A DNA stretch of 64,000 bases. Source: SSC3 sp963769585 (GTDB taxonomy: Bacteria > Actinomycetota > Actinomycetes > Propionibacteriales > Nocardioidaceae). Below, piece by piece: positions 18,149 to 26,732 of the stretch. How positions within the stretch are numbered: the first letter of the stretch is position 1; every line of letters starts with the position of its first letter. Where the stretch lies: contig CAVYMJ010000006.1 of NCBI GenBank assembly GCA_963769585.1, forward strand, positions 1,612,001-1,676,000, read 5' to 3'. The notes below the pieces were generated by a model. That model was not told the DNA's origin and did no database searches. It saw only the letters and a program-made list of their open reading frames with translations. The position numbers and the translations under genes are program-made.

Positions 18149-18849
18149 CCCGCCTCCGAAGCCGCTCGCGCCTGCTCGCAGCGGCCCTGGTCCCGCTTGT
18201 CGTCGGGCTCACCGCCTGCTCAGGCGGGGGCAAGGGGGACGGCACCCCCGACGACGTACTGAGCATCGCGAAGCAGACCCTGGACGCCACCTCCGGCGTG
18301 CACCTGCTGCTCGAGACCCCCGAGATGCCCAAGGGCGTCTCGGGCGTGACCAAGGCAGAGGGGATCGCCACCCACCAGCCGGCGTTCGAGGGCAGCATCG
18401 AGATCGTCTATGCGGGCTTCCGGGGCAAGATCCCAGTGACCGCTGTGGGCGGAGCCGTCTATGCCGTGCTTCCCTTCGACCCGCGGACCAAGTACAGCGA
18501 GATCGACCCCAAGGACTACAACGCCCCCGACCCAGCCGCTCTGATGGATCCGACGGGTGGCATCTCGTCGTGGCTGACCAAGGCCACCGACGTGCAGAAG
18601 GGCGACCAGGTCCGCGACGGCGCCGACATCCTGACCAGCTACGACGGGCGACTGGAGGGCGCGGCCGTGGTCTCGGCCATTCCTTCCGCTGACGACACAG
18701 CGCAGTTCAAGGCCACCTTCACGATCGACGAGGACGGCACGCTGCGGACGGCCTCGGTTACCGGCCCGTTCTACAAGGGGAAGGCCGAGCTGACCTACAA
18801 CGTGACGCTCACCGAGTACGGCACCGAGAAGGACATCACCAAGCCGTGA
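18145..18849 (+). CDS. lprG: LppX/LprAFG-family lipoprotein (LprG-like)
   Basis: A 234-residue exported lipoprotein. The signal peptide has an arginine-rich start and the lipobox LTAC, with C25 as the lipidated residue. The mature part matches the LppX/LprAFG fold (PF07161), whose hydrophobic pocket carries triacylated lipids; recognisable pieces are AKQTLDATSGVHL and the SWLTKATDV region. Mycobacterial LprG works with the MFS exporter P55 to move triacylglycerides and lipoglycans to the cell surface. Here the same pair is preserved: the stop overlaps the transporter start. The gene is itself coupled to parC. Confidence 0.85.
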   Translation: MTRLRSRSRLLAAALVPLVVGLTACSGGGKGDGTPDDVLSIAKQTLDATSGVHLLLETPEMPKGVSGVTKAEGIATHQPAFEGSIEIVYAGFRGKIPVTAVGGAVYAVLPFDPRTKYSEIDPKDYNAPDPAALMDPTGGISSWLTKATDVQKGDQVRDGADILTSYDGRLEGAAVVSAIPSADDTAQFKATFTIDEDGTLRTASVTGPFYKGKAELTYNVTLTEYGTEKDITKP

Positions 18850-20567
18850 CCGAGCGGACGCCCCGGCTCCTGCTGGGGCTGGCCGCCGTCGCGGTCTGCT
18901 TCGCGGCCGCTGACACCTACGTCGTCGTTCTCGCCTTGCCGGACATGATGGCCGGGGCTGGCGTACCCATCGACGAGCTACAGCGGGCAGCACCCATCGT
19001 GTCGGGCTTCCTGCTCGGGTACGTCGCCGTGCTGCCGCTGGTCGGCAGGATCGCCGACCTGCGGGGACGGCTTCCCGTTCTTGTCGGGTCGCTGGTCGTC
19101 TTTGCCGTCGGCTCCCTGGTCACCGCCGCCGCCTACGACCTGCCGTCGATGGTCACCGGTCGGTTCCTCCAGGGGGCGGGGGGTGGCGGGCTGGTCCCGG
19201 CCACCCTCGCCCTGGTGGCCGACATCTACCCTCCCGAACGGCGCGGAGTGCCGCTGGGCATGGTCGGCGCGGTCCAGGAGCTGGGTAGCGTCCTTGGCCC
19301 CCTGTACGGGGCTGTGGTCCTGGCCGTCGCCGACTGGCAGGACATCTTCTGGATCAACCTGGCGGTGGGCCTGGTGCTGGCCGCGGCTCTGCTCAAGCTG
19401 CGACCCGCAGGCGCGAGCCGCCTACCGGAGTCGCGCACCGACCCGTGGCTCCTCGGGCTCGCGGTGAGCAGCGCGGTGGCGGTCGCGCTGGTCATGATCC
19501 AGCCGGGGTGGCTGGTGACCTCGGTGTCCCTGGGCGGGCCGTTCGTCCCCTTCAGCGGAGACCACCGCTGGTTCTCCTGGGCAGGACTGGTGGCGCTCCT
19601 CCTGGTGCTGCTCCTCCTCGGTCGCCTGGACCCGCGTCGCTGGGTGGACCTGGCCCGCAGCACCGACGTCTTCGGTGCCTTGCTGCTCGGGCTCGCCCTG
19701 GCCGGGGTGATCCTCGCGTTCGCTACCGCGGACCCGGAGGTCCAGGTCTTCTCGCCGCTCGGGCCGTGGCTGCTGGCCGGATCGCTGCTGGCCGGGGTCG
19801 CCTTCGTCCTGCACAACCGCAGGGCCAGCCAGCCGCTGGTTCCCCAGGGTGGCTTTCGGGCCGCCCCGGCGTGGGGGTCGCTGGTAGTGAGCTTCTTCGT
19901 CGGTGCGGCCCTGATCGCTGCTCTGGTCGACATCCCGATCGCCGCGCGGATCACGGTCTACCCCGACTCGCAGCTGCTGTCGGCGATGGTCCTGCTGCGG
20001 TTCCTCGCCGCGCTTCCGGTCGGTGCTCTGGTGGGTGGCTGGCTCACCCATCGACTGCCGTCGGGGGTAGTCACCCTGGGCGGCATGGTGCTCGCCGCGG
20101 CCGGGTTCGTCTGGATGTCCCAGTGGACGCTCACGTCGCTGGAGCACGGAATCGCGACCGTTCCGCTGGTCCTCGGCGGGTTTGGCTTCGGCCTCGCGCT
20201 CGCACCGGTCAACGCCGCGCTGCTTGCCGCGACGGCCGACGACATCCACGGGGTGGCCAGCGCTCTCCTGGTCGTTGCTCGGATGGTCGGCATGCTGGTC
20301 GGGATCAGCGCACTCACCACGATCGGGCTGCGCAGGTTCTATGCGGTGTCTGCGGGCCTGCCGTCGCCCCGGGAGGTCTGCGGTGACAGCACCCGTTGCA
20401 CCGAGTACACCGACCTGCTCAGGACCGCCGGGCTCGCCCAGCTCGAGGCGGTCTTCCTCGGCGCAGCAGGCTGCGCCCTGCTCGCCGGGGCCGTCGCGCT
20501 CGTCGTGTTCGCCCGGGCGCGCACGCGCGGGCTGTCCACCGCAGAGCTGCTGAGATCCGCCGGATGA
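18846..20567 (+). CDS. MFS exporter, P55 (Rv1410)-like, partner of LprG
   Basis: A 573-residue major facilitator protein with about 14 hydrophobic segments, the DHA2/P55 layout. D23 in the first helix (CFAAADTYVVV) matches the protonation aspartate of mycobacterial P55. Motif A appears as GRIADLRGRLPV after helix 2, and an FLQGAGGGGLVPAT stretch follows. An extra segment near 500-530 contains two cysteines (REVCGDSTRCTE) between late helices. The start is GTG at 18846, overlapping the lprG stop. The likely role is proton-driven lipid export together with LprG; this comes from conserved gene order. Confidence 0.85.
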   Translation: MTERTPRLLLGLAAVAVCFAAADTYVVVLALPDMMAGAGVPIDELQRAAPIVSGFLLGYVAVLPLVGRIADLRGRLPVLVGSLVVFAVGSLVTAAAYDLPSMVTGRFLQGAGGGGLVPATLALVADIYPPERRGVPLGMVGAVQELGSVLGPLYGAVVLAVADWQDIFWINLAVGLVLAAALLKLRPAGASRLPESRTDPWLLGLAVSSAVAVALVMIQPGWLVTSVSLGGPFVPFSGDHRWFSWAGLVALLLVLLLLGRLDPRRWVDLARSTDVFGALLLGLALAGVILAFATADPEVQVFSPLGPWLLAGSLLAGVAFVLHNRRASQPLVPQGGFRAAPAWGSLVVSFFVGAALIAALVDIPIAARITVYPDSQLLSAMVLLRFLAALPVGALVGGWLTHRLPSGVVTLGGMVLAAAGFVWMSQWTLTSLEHGIATVPLVLGGFGFGLALAPVNAALLAATADDIHGVASALLVVARMVGMLVGISALTTIGLRRFYAVSAGLPSPREVCGDSTRCTEYTDLLRTAGLAQLEAVFLGAAGCALLAGAVALVVFARARTRGLSTAELLRSAG

Positions 20568-21457
20568 CCTGCAGCGCAGAGTCCGAGCGCCTCGGCGAGG
20601 CTACGGCGGGAAGCGCGCCGTACGCCGTCGCCTGGGTGGCTCTTGAACAGGACGGTCCCTGGGGAGCCAAGGCCTTCACCTCCTCACATCTCGACCCGGC
20701 GCTGGGCAAGGAGATCGAGGCCCGCGCAGCGGCCGTCAGCATCCGGCCGAGCCTGATCCGGAGCCCCGGGAGGCACGCCGACCTCGACGGGTCCGGACCG
20801 AGACGGCTCCTGGTCGGCTACACGCTGCCCGGGCGCTCGTGGCTGGCGGAAGGGACGGTCGACTCCCCGGCGGACGTCCTGGATCTGGACTGGGCCGCGC
20901 TGGCACGCGGAGACGCCTCGGCGTTCGGCTTCCTGGACCGGACCGACCGCCCGCACTTGCTGGTCTGCACCAACGGGACGCGCGACCGGTGCTGCGCTTT
21001 GCGGGGCCGCCCCGTCGCTGCCGTGGTGGCGCAGTCGTACCCCGAGCAGGTTTGGGAGGCCACCCACACCTCCGGGCACCGGTTCGCGCCTACCGCGGCC
21101 CTGCTGCCCTACGGGACGCTTCACGGTCGGCTGAGCGCAGAGTCTGCGACGGCGCTGCTGGCCGCCGCGCACCGGGGCGAGACCGTGCTGGACGGCGCCC
21201 GGGGACGCTCGACCTGGCCAGCCGCGGGTCAGGTCGCCGAGCTCGCCGTACGGGAGCAGATCGGGGAGCTCGCTCTGTCGGCACTGACGGTGGCCGGCGA
21301 CCAGGACGCGTGGACGGTCCGGCACCGCGACGGCCGCCGCTGGCAGGTCCGCACCGTTCGGAGGGAGGCGGGCACCGAGCGGGCCGAGTCGTGCAGCAAG
21401 GATCCGGTGCCGATGACCCAGATCACAGTGGACATCCAGGAAGCGACCGGCGGGTAG
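20564..21457 (+). CDS. Sucrase/ferredoxin-like (Apd1-type) protein
   Basis: A 297-residue protein of the Suc_Fer-like family (PF06999), a thioredoxin-fold group related to [2Fe-2S] ferredoxins. Candidate cluster ligands are in LLVCTNGTRDRCCALRG (cysteines) and the family box HTSGHRFAP (histidines). ATG at 20564 overlaps the exporter stop, so it is the fourth gene in a chain with parC, lprG and the exporter. The redox partner and function are unknown; yeast Apd1 relatives are linked to hydrogen peroxide and gallobenzophenone resistance. Confidence 0.8.
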   Translation: MTCSAESERLGEATAGSAPYAVAWVALEQDGPWGAKAFTSSHLDPALGKEIEARAAAVSIRPSLIRSPGRHADLDGSGPRRLLVGYTLPGRSWLAEGTVDSPADVLDLDWAALARGDASAFGFLDRTDRPHLLVCTNGTRDRCCALRGRPVAAVVAQSYPEQVWEATHTSGHRFAPTAALLPYGTLHGRLSAESATALLAAAHRGETVLDGARGRSTWPAAGQVAELAVREQIGELALSALTVAGDQDAWTVRHRDGRRWQVRTVRREAGTERAESCSKDPVPMTQITVDIQEATGG

Positions 21458-21474
21458 GGGTTACCGTCGCTCCC

Positions 21475-21969
21475 ATGGGTGACTTCGACGATCTACTGGA
21501 GGCCAACCGCAACTATGCGGCCTCCTTCTCGATGGGTGACTTCGACGGCGTGGCTCACGCGGGCGTGGCGATCGTGACCTGCATGGACAGCCGCATCGAC
21601 CCACTGAGCCTGCTCGGGCTCAAACCCGGGGACGCCAAGATCTTCCGCAACCCGGGTGGGCGCGTGACGAGCCAGGCGCTCGAAGCATTGGTGCTCGGCG
21701 TCCACCTGCTCGGCGTGAAGCGTGTCCTGGTCATCCCACACACGAAGTGTGCGATGGCCTCCTTCACCGAGCACGAGCTCCGGGTGAAGATCGGCCGCTC
21801 CGCCGAGCGCGACGCCAGCTGGCAGAGCTTCGGGGTGGTCGGGGACCAGATGGCAGCCCTCTTCGAGGACGTGCAGAAAGTCCGGTCCCATCCGCTCATC
21901 CCCGACACCGTCGCCGTCGGCGGTTTCATGTACTACGTCGACACCGGTCTCATCGACCAGAAGGTCTGA
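21475..21969 (+). CDS. Beta-carbonic anhydrase, short (Rv1284-like)
   Basis: A 164-residue zinc enzyme that interconverts CO2 and bicarbonate. The zinc and dyad residues are visible as CMDSR (Cys, Asp, Arg) and HTKC (His, Cys). The segment IFRNPGGRVTSQALEALVLGVHLLGVKRVLVIPHT matches the short class of Mycobacterium Rv1284. ATG at 21475 follows the Apd1-like gene by 17 bases, so it may be read on the same transcript. The frame is open far upstream only as a shadow of that gene. Confidence 0.92.
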   Translation: MGDFDDLLEANRNYAASFSMGDFDGVAHAGVAIVTCMDSRIDPLSLLGLKPGDAKIFRNPGGRVTSQALEALVLGVHLLGVKRVLVIPHTKCAMASFTEHELRVKIGRSAERDASWQSFGVVGDQMAALFEDVQKVRSHPLIPDTVAVGGFMYYVDTGLIDQKV

Positions 21970-22000
21970 CCCACCGGCTCGCGCTGAGTACCGGTCGGGT
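21969..22000. terminator. Possible bulged hairpin between carbonic anhydrase and the redox operon
   Basis: ACCCACCGG (21969-21977) can pair with CCGGTCGGGT (21991-22000) with one bulged base. It lies between two convergent genes where a bidirectional terminator would be expected. The stem is weaker than the other hairpins in the window. Confidence 0.35.
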
Positions 22001-22041
22001 TGCGGCCTGGCCCGCGACGAGGGCGAGCCGCCGCGCTGCAG

Positions 22042-22290
22042 TCACGAGTCGTCCTTTGCGGTGAGGAGTCGAACCCGAACCTTGTGCAGCTGCGGCATCA
22101 GCCCGTAGATGACGATCGGCACGGCAATGGTGGCGAGAACGAAGGTGCGCAGCACCGGGAGCATCGGCCGCAGCACATCCGACAGAGCCAGGTTGATGAC
22201 GGTCAAGGTGGGGAAAACGCACAGCCAGATCATCAGCGCGAGCTGGTGCTTGGTCGGCGGTCCCACGGGACGGGTGTTCTGGTTGCGCAC
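22042..22290 (-). CDS. Small two-helix membrane protein, 82 residues
   Basis: The product begins VRNQNTRPVGPPTKHQLALM and has two hydrophobic helices (about residues 16-35 and 46-64) followed by a basic tail (QLHKVRVRLLTAKDDS). GTG at 22290 has a clear AGGAGAG ribosome site about six bases upstream. It lies 44 bases after the thioredoxin-reductase-like gene on the same strand, so the two probably form an operon. No function is known to me. Small proteins of this look often sit beside oxidoreductases in actinomycetes, but no named family can be given with confidence. Confidence 0.7.
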   Translation of the reverse strand: MRNQNTRPVGPPTKHQLALMIWLCVFPTLTVINLALSDVLRPMLPVLRTFVLATIAVPIVIYGLMPQLHKVRVRLLTAKDDS

Positions 22291-22334
22291 GTCGGTCTCT
22301 CCTTCGTGGTTCTTCGATCGTGGTTGTTGCGGTG

Positions 22335-23270
22335 TCAGGCCGGTGGCCGGGCACGAGACGCGCTGACCGCGTTCCGGACGTCTTCCTCGGTGAGGTCGTT
22401 GTTGATGTCGATGGCCGCGGCGGACCCCTCGCCGGCGGCCGTGATGACCTGGGCACGAGGGTTCACCGCGTTTCCGGCCGCCCAGACTCCAGGCGCCGAC
22501 GTCCGTCCGGTGGGGTCGACAAGGGGCCAGCCTTGGGCGTCGGTTCCCACGCCCAGACCCAGGAGCAGCTCGTTGTTGCCGGCGAACGTCGGACGCACGA
22601 AGACTGCGCTGCGGGGCACGAGCCGGCCATCGGACAGCTCGACGCCGGCCAGACGGTCGTTCTCGACGACCAGCCGAGCGACCTCGCCCTCGACGATGCC
22701 GATGGCGCACGCCGTCAGCCGCTCGCGGTCCTCCTCGGTCAGCTCTGTGTGGTGGGCGAAGAACACGACGTCGCCGCTCCACCCCCGGACCAGCAGCGCG
22801 TGCTGGACCGCCAGCGGACTGCCGCCCAGGACGCCAAGGCTCTGGTCGCGAACCTCGTACCCGTGGCAGTACGGGCAGTGCAGCACGTCCCTGCCCCAAC
22901 GTTCGGCAACCCCGGCGACCTCGACGACCTGGTCATGCAGACCGGTCGCCACCAGGACCCGCCGAGCGACGACCGCCGTTCCCGAGACCAAGGTCAGGCC
23001 GAGAGTGCCGTTCCCATGCCGGGCGATGCCGGCAACCGTGTCGCTGAGGACCTCGCCGCCGTAACGGGCGACCTCCTGGCGGCCCACTTCCAGCAGCTCG
23101 GCCGGGGGAATGCCGTCGCGGGACAGGAACCCCTGCAGGTGAGCGGCCGCGGCGTTCCTGGGCTGGCCCCCGTCGATGACTGCGACCCGACGGCGTGCTC
23201 GGGTGAGGACCAGGGCGGCGGACAGGCCCGCGGGGCCACCACCGATGACTGCAACGTCGTAGTTGGACAT
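22335..23270 (-). CDS. Thioredoxin-reductase-like FAD/NAD(P) oxidoreductase
   Basis: A 311-residue flavoprotein of the pyridine nucleotide-disulfide class. The FAD motif is VIGGGPAGLSAAL near the N-terminus. The redox pair is CPYC in VLHCPYCHGYE, and the C-terminal FAD contact is GVWAAGNAVNP. The NADP-binding segment GVLGGSPLAVQHA departs from the GxGxxA motif of true TrxB, so it may serve a different disulfide partner. ATG at 23270 gives MSNYDVAVIGGG. It is transcribed away from the XRE-cupin regulator across a 77-base region with two small palindromes, which suggests local control by that regulator. Confidence 0.88.
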   Translation of the reverse strand: MSNYDVAVIGGGPAGLSAALVLTRARRRVAVIDGGQPRNAAAAHLQGFLSRDGIPPAELLEVGRQEVARYGGEVLSDTVAGIARHGNGTLGLTLVSGTAVVARRVLVATGLHDQVVEVAGVAERWGRDVLHCPYCHGYEVRDQSLGVLGGSPLAVQHALLVRGWSGDVVFFAHHTELTEEDRERLTACAIGIVEGEVARLVVENDRLAGVELSDGRLVPRSAVFVRPTFAGNNELLLGLGVGTDAQGWPLVDPTGRTSAPGVWAAGNAVNPRAQVITAAGEGSAAAIDINNDLTEEDVRNAVSASRARPPA

Positions 23271-23303
23271 GGACACGAGAATGCGCGTGCGTCCCGATAC
23301 CGA

Positions 23304-23335
23304 CAACTAATGTTGCGGAATCTGGGAATTGTCCC
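23304..23335. promoter_or_regulatory. Two short inverted repeats between the redox operon and its regulator
   Basis: CAAC-TAAT-GTTG at 23304-23315 and GGGA-ATTG-TCCC at 23324-23335 lie in the 77-base gap between the divergent oxidoreductase and XRE-cupin genes. Both have four-base arms and four-base centres and are 20 bases apart from start to start, about two helical turns. They are candidate operator half-sites for the XRE protein. Confidence 0.4.
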
Positions 23336-23347
23336 GACCATGGGGCT

Positions 23348-23932
23348 ATGACCATCGGCGAAGAAGCCATCGCGGTCGCGCTCGACCAGGTCGGCCCACG
23401 GCTCAGACGCCTCCGTGAGGAACGCGGACTGACTCTCACCGCGGTCGCCGGAGTTACCGGGATCTCCAAGAGCACCCTCTCCAGGCTGGAGAACGGAGAA
23501 CGGCGCCCCAGCCTTGAGCTTCTTCTCCCGCTGGCTCAGGCATACCGGGTTCCCCTGGACGACCTGGTCGGCGCTCCGGAGGTCGGCGACCCTCGAATCC
23601 GCCTCAAGCCCAAGCGCGTCAACGGACGAACCGTTGTCCCGCTCACCCGTCACCCCGGGGGGATGCAGGCGTGGAAGATCCTCATCCCGACCTCGAAGAG
23701 CGTCCCCGAGCTACGCAGCCACGACGGCTACGAATGGCTGTACGTCATCGCCGGCAGGATGCGCCTGGTGCTCGGCGACCACGACCTCGTCCTCGACCCC
23801 GGCGAGGTCGCTGAGTTCGATACCAAGGAGCCCCACTGGTTCGGCAGCACCGGCGACGAACCTGCTGAAGTGCTGAGCCTGTTCGGCCGCCACGGTGAGC
23901 GCATGCACGTTCGAGCCAGCACCTCTGGCTGA
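23348..23932 (+). CDS. XRE-family regulator with C-terminal cupin domain
   Basis: A 194-residue transcription factor. The helix-turn-helix covers about residues 15-70 (LRRLREERGLTLTAVAGVTG, then SKSTLSRLENGERRPSLELL). The C-terminal cupin (about 105-185) carries HDGYEWLYVIAGRMRLVLGD and a FDTKEPHWFGS metal-box remnant, so it senses a small ligand. This architecture is common for local regulators of oxidoreductases and transporters. It is divergent from the thioredoxin-reductase-like gene, the likely target. Confidence 0.9.
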   Translation: MTIGEEAIAVALDQVGPRLRRLREERGLTLTAVAGVTGISKSTLSRLENGERRPSLELLLPLAQAYRVPLDDLVGAPEVGDPRIRLKPKRVNGRTVVPLTRHPGGMQAWKILIPTSKSVPELRSHDGYEWLYVIAGRMRLVLGDHDLVLDPGEVAEFDTKEPHWFGSTGDEPAEVLSLFGRHGERMHVRASTSG

Positions 23933-23974
23933 TCGCGCAGCTCGCAGGCGGACGCACGACGCACCCGGGCTCGT

Positions 23975-26062
23975 CTAAGCGTCTATGGCGTCCGCGTCGA
24001 CCTCGTAGGCTCCCTGCACGATGAACTCCTTGCGAGGGGCGACGTCGGTGCCCATGAGCAGCTCGAAGACCGCAGCCGCATCAGCGGCGTCGTCGACCGT
24101 GATCCGCCGCAGGGTTCGGTGACGCGGGTCCATCGTGGTCTCGGCCAGCTGGTCGGCATCCATCTCCCCAAGGCCCTTGTACCGCTGGACCGGGTCCTTC
24201 CAGCGCACACCCTTCTTGGTGAGCTCGGCCAGCCGACGCTGCAGGTCCTGGTCGGAGTAGGTGTAGAGGTACTTCTCCATCCCCTTCTTGGGGTTCGTCA
24301 GCTCGATCCGGTGCAGCGGCGGAACGGCCGTGTAGATGCGGCGCGCGGTGATCAGGTCGGGCATGTACTTGAAGAACAGGGTGGCCAGCAGGCACCGGAT
24401 GTGGGCCCCGTCGGAGTCCGCGTCAGCCATGAAGATGATCTTCCCGTAACGCGCCTGCTCGAGGTCGAACGTGCGGCCTGAGCCTGCACCGACCACCTGA
24501 ATGATGGAGGCGCACTCGGTGTTCTTCAGCATGTCGCCCACGGAGGCCTTCTGGACGTTGAGGATCTTCCCCCGGATGGGCAAGAGGGCCTGGAACTCCG
24601 AGTTGCGGGCCAGCTTGGCCGTCCCCAGAGCGGAGTCGCCCTCCACGATGAACAGCTCGGACCGGTCGGTGTCGGTGGTCCGGCAGTCGGCCAGCTTTGC
24701 CGGGAGCGAGCTGGACTCCAGCGCCGTCTTGCGGCGCTGGGTCTCGCGGTGCTGGCGGGCGGCGATCCGGGCTCGCGAGGCGTTGGCGGTCTTCTCCAGC
24801 ACCAGCTTCGCCTGGGCCTTGTCGGCCCGCTTGGTCGAGGTGAGGAACTTCTTCAGCTCGGCGGAGACCACCCGGCGCACGATGGTCCGGGCAGCCGGGG
24901 TGCCCAGGACCTCCTTTGTCTGGCCCTCGAACTGAGGCTCGGCCAGCCGGACGGTCACCACCGCGGTGAGGCCCTCCAGGACGTCGTCCTTGATGATGTC
25001 GGGCTCGGCGACCTTGAGGGTCTTGGACTCCCGGAGTACGTCGTTGAAGGTCTTGGTCATCGCCGACTCGAACCCGGCGACATGCGTGCCGCCCTTGGGC
25101 GTTGCGATCACATTGACGTAGGAGCGGACCTCGGTGTCGTAGCCGGTCCCCCAACGCAACGCCACGTCGACGTGCAGGTCGCGCTCGACGTCCTGCGGGG
25201 TCATATGGCCCTGCTCGTCGAGCAAGGGCACGGTCTCGGTGAACTTCTCGGCTCCCCGCAGCCGATGCACCTCGGTGACCGGCTCGTCGCCAGCGAGGAA
25301 CTCGCAGTACTCGCTGATCCCACCCTCGTGCTTGAAGCGTTCCTCGAGCGGCTCAGCGCCCCGTACGTCGCGAATGATGAGCTCGAGCCCGGGCACGATG
25401 AACGAGGTCTGCCGAGCCCTGGTGACGAGCTCGTCGAAGACGAAGCGGGCGTCCTTGGTGAAGATCTGGCGGTCCGGCCAGAACCGGACCCGGGTCCCGG
25501 TGACCGCCTTGGTGACCCGTTTGCCCTTGCGCATGCCGCTGCCGGGAGTGAAGGGTGCGGCCGGCCCCTCACCCTCGAAGACACCAGGTGCGCCGCGGTG
25601 GAAGGACATGTGCTGGGTAGCCGGCGAACGGTCCACCTCGACGTCGAGCCGGGCCGACAACGCGTTCACGACCGACGAGCCGACGCCGTGCAACCCGCCC
25701 GTGGCAACGTAGGAGCCGCCGCCGAACTTGCCGCCCGCATGGAGCTTGGTGAAGACGACCTCGACGCCCGAGAGTCCGGTCTTCGGCTCCTTGTCCACCG
25801 GGATGCCGCGGCCGTTGTCGTGCACCTCGGCGGAACCGTCCGGGTGCAGCGTGACGTCGATCGTCGTACAGACGCCGGCCAGAGCCTCGTCGACCGAGTT
25901 GTCGATGATCTCCCACAGGCAGTGCATCAGGCCCCGCGTGTCGGTCGAACCGACGTACATGCCCGGTCGCTTGCGGACCGCCTCGAGCCCCTCGAGGACC
26001 AGCAGGTGCTGGGCGTTGTACGCGTTGTCGATGGTGCTGCCTCCGGACGGACGTGCTGACAC
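23975..26062 (-). CDS. parE: DNA topoisomerase IV subunit B (ParE-type)
   Basis: A 695-residue ATPase subunit of a type IIA topoisomerase. The GHKL ATP site shows EIIDNSVDEA and DNGRGIPVD, then GGLHGVGSSVVNALS. The Toprim domain has IVEGDSALGTAKLARN and the metal-binding DADSDGAHIR. The sequence after EGDSA differs from the AGG of GyrB, as I recall for actinobacterial ParE. GTG at 26062 has AAGGAG five bases upstream. It is the natural partner of parC at 15.7-18.1 kb; the two are separated by the lprG and redox genes and lie on opposite strands. Confidence 0.9.
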   Translation of the reverse strand: MSARPSGGSTIDNAYNAQHLLVLEGLEAVRKRPGMYVGSTDTRGLMHCLWEIIDNSVDEALAGVCTTIDVTLHPDGSAEVHDNGRGIPVDKEPKTGLSGVEVVFTKLHAGGKFGGGSYVATGGLHGVGSSVVNALSARLDVEVDRSPATQHMSFHRGAPGVFEGEGPAAPFTPGSGMRKGKRVTKAVTGTRVRFWPDRQIFTKDARFVFDELVTRARQTSFIVPGLELIIRDVRGAEPLEERFKHEGGISEYCEFLAGDEPVTEVHRLRGAEKFTETVPLLDEQGHMTPQDVERDLHVDVALRWGTGYDTEVRSYVNVIATPKGGTHVAGFESAMTKTFNDVLRESKTLKVAEPDIIKDDVLEGLTAVVTVRLAEPQFEGQTKEVLGTPAARTIVRRVVSAELKKFLTSTKRADKAQAKLVLEKTANASRARIAARQHRETQRRKTALESSSLPAKLADCRTTDTDRSELFIVEGDSALGTAKLARNSEFQALLPIRGKILNVQKASVGDMLKNTECASIIQVVGAGSGRTFDLEQARYGKIIFMADADSDGAHIRCLLATLFFKYMPDLITARRIYTAVPPLHRIELTNPKKGMEKYLYTYSDQDLQRRLAELTKKGVRWKDPVQRYKGLGEMDADQLAETTMDPRHRTLRRITVDDAADAAAVFELLMGTDVAPRKEFIVQGAYEVDADAIDA

Positions 26063-26434
26063 GGGACTCCTTGATGGTGCTCATGAGATCAGCCTCAATC
26101 TACCTGCGCTAGACCGGCCAATCCGGTCGCCACGCATGTGCGAACTAGCCACGCCGAGGTTGCGTTGCCCACGTCACGATGCTGCATCAGCAGGCATGGA
26201 CTTTGTCTCATCGGCAACCAATCGGGTCGTTACGGCGTCACACTTAGCAGAAGGCGTCGTTATTCGATGCAAGGGGATGTGACCCAGGCAACACGCGGGT
26301 CTCACCACAGGGGAATATCACCCGAGCGACGGACTCGGCGTGTTTGGATTGTTGGGTCATGCAGGATCGAGCCGGGGAACATATCCAGTCCACGGACCGT
26401 TCTCGCTAGGCACCCACAAGAAAGGCAGGCTCTC
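26063..26434. other. 372-base gap between parE and the DUF7455 gene
   Basis: This space separates divergent genes and should hold both promoters and a long leader for the DUF7455 gene. A small perfect palindrome, GACCGG-CCAAT-CCGGTC (26112-26128), lies near the parE side. Frames open on the plus strand through here show no coding character. No RNA gene was recognised. Confidence 0.5.
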
Positions 26435-26662
26435 GTGACCACTGCAGTTGCCACTAGCGCACTGACCGCGACGGACCGTTGTGACCGTTGCGGCGCCCAG
26501 GCCTACCTCCGCGTCGAGCTCGCCACCGGAGGCGAGCTGCTGTTCTGCGCGCACCACGCCCGCGAGCACGGCGACAAACTTCGAGCCATCGCAGTCTCCG
26601 TCCACGACGAAACCGAGAAGCTGACCACGCCCCCGGGCTCAGCGTCGGACCAAGAGGGCTGA
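26435..26662 (+). CDS. DUF7455 family small zinc-ribbon-like protein
   Basis: A 75-residue protein with CDRCGAQAYLRV near the N-terminus and LLFCAHHAREH in the middle, a CxxC plus CxHH pattern suited to one zinc ion. The family is widespread in actinobacteria and often lies near sigA and parE, as here; its function is unknown. GTG at 26435 follows a GGCAGG about six bases upstream. The frame is open upstream to 26138, but that part has no homologous look. A perfect hairpin follows 20 bases after the stop, so it forms a single-gene unit. Confidence 0.85.
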   Translation: MTTAVATSALTATDRCDRCGAQAYLRVELATGGELLFCAHHAREHGDKLRAIAVSVHDETEKLTTPPGSASDQEG

Positions 26663-26682
26663 CCGACACGCCACTAGCCAGC

Positions 26683-26714
26683 CATCAGGCCCCGGGTGTC
26701 CCCGGGGCCTGATG
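26683..26714 (+). terminator. Perfect 14-bp hairpin after the DUF7455 gene
   Basis: CATCAGGCCCCGGG (26683-26696) pairs perfectly with CCCGGGGCCTGATG (26701-26714) across a TGTC loop, followed by CTTTGG. It covers an in-frame ATG at 26712, which argues for the later GTG at 26733 as the start of the next gene. Confidence 0.85.
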
Positions 26715-26732
26715 CTTTGGCAGGGTTGCCCC

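Noticed and set aside
26138..26434. An N-terminal extension of the DUF7455 protein
   Set aside because: The frame is open, but the extension has no coding character and the GTG at 26435 has a ribosome site.
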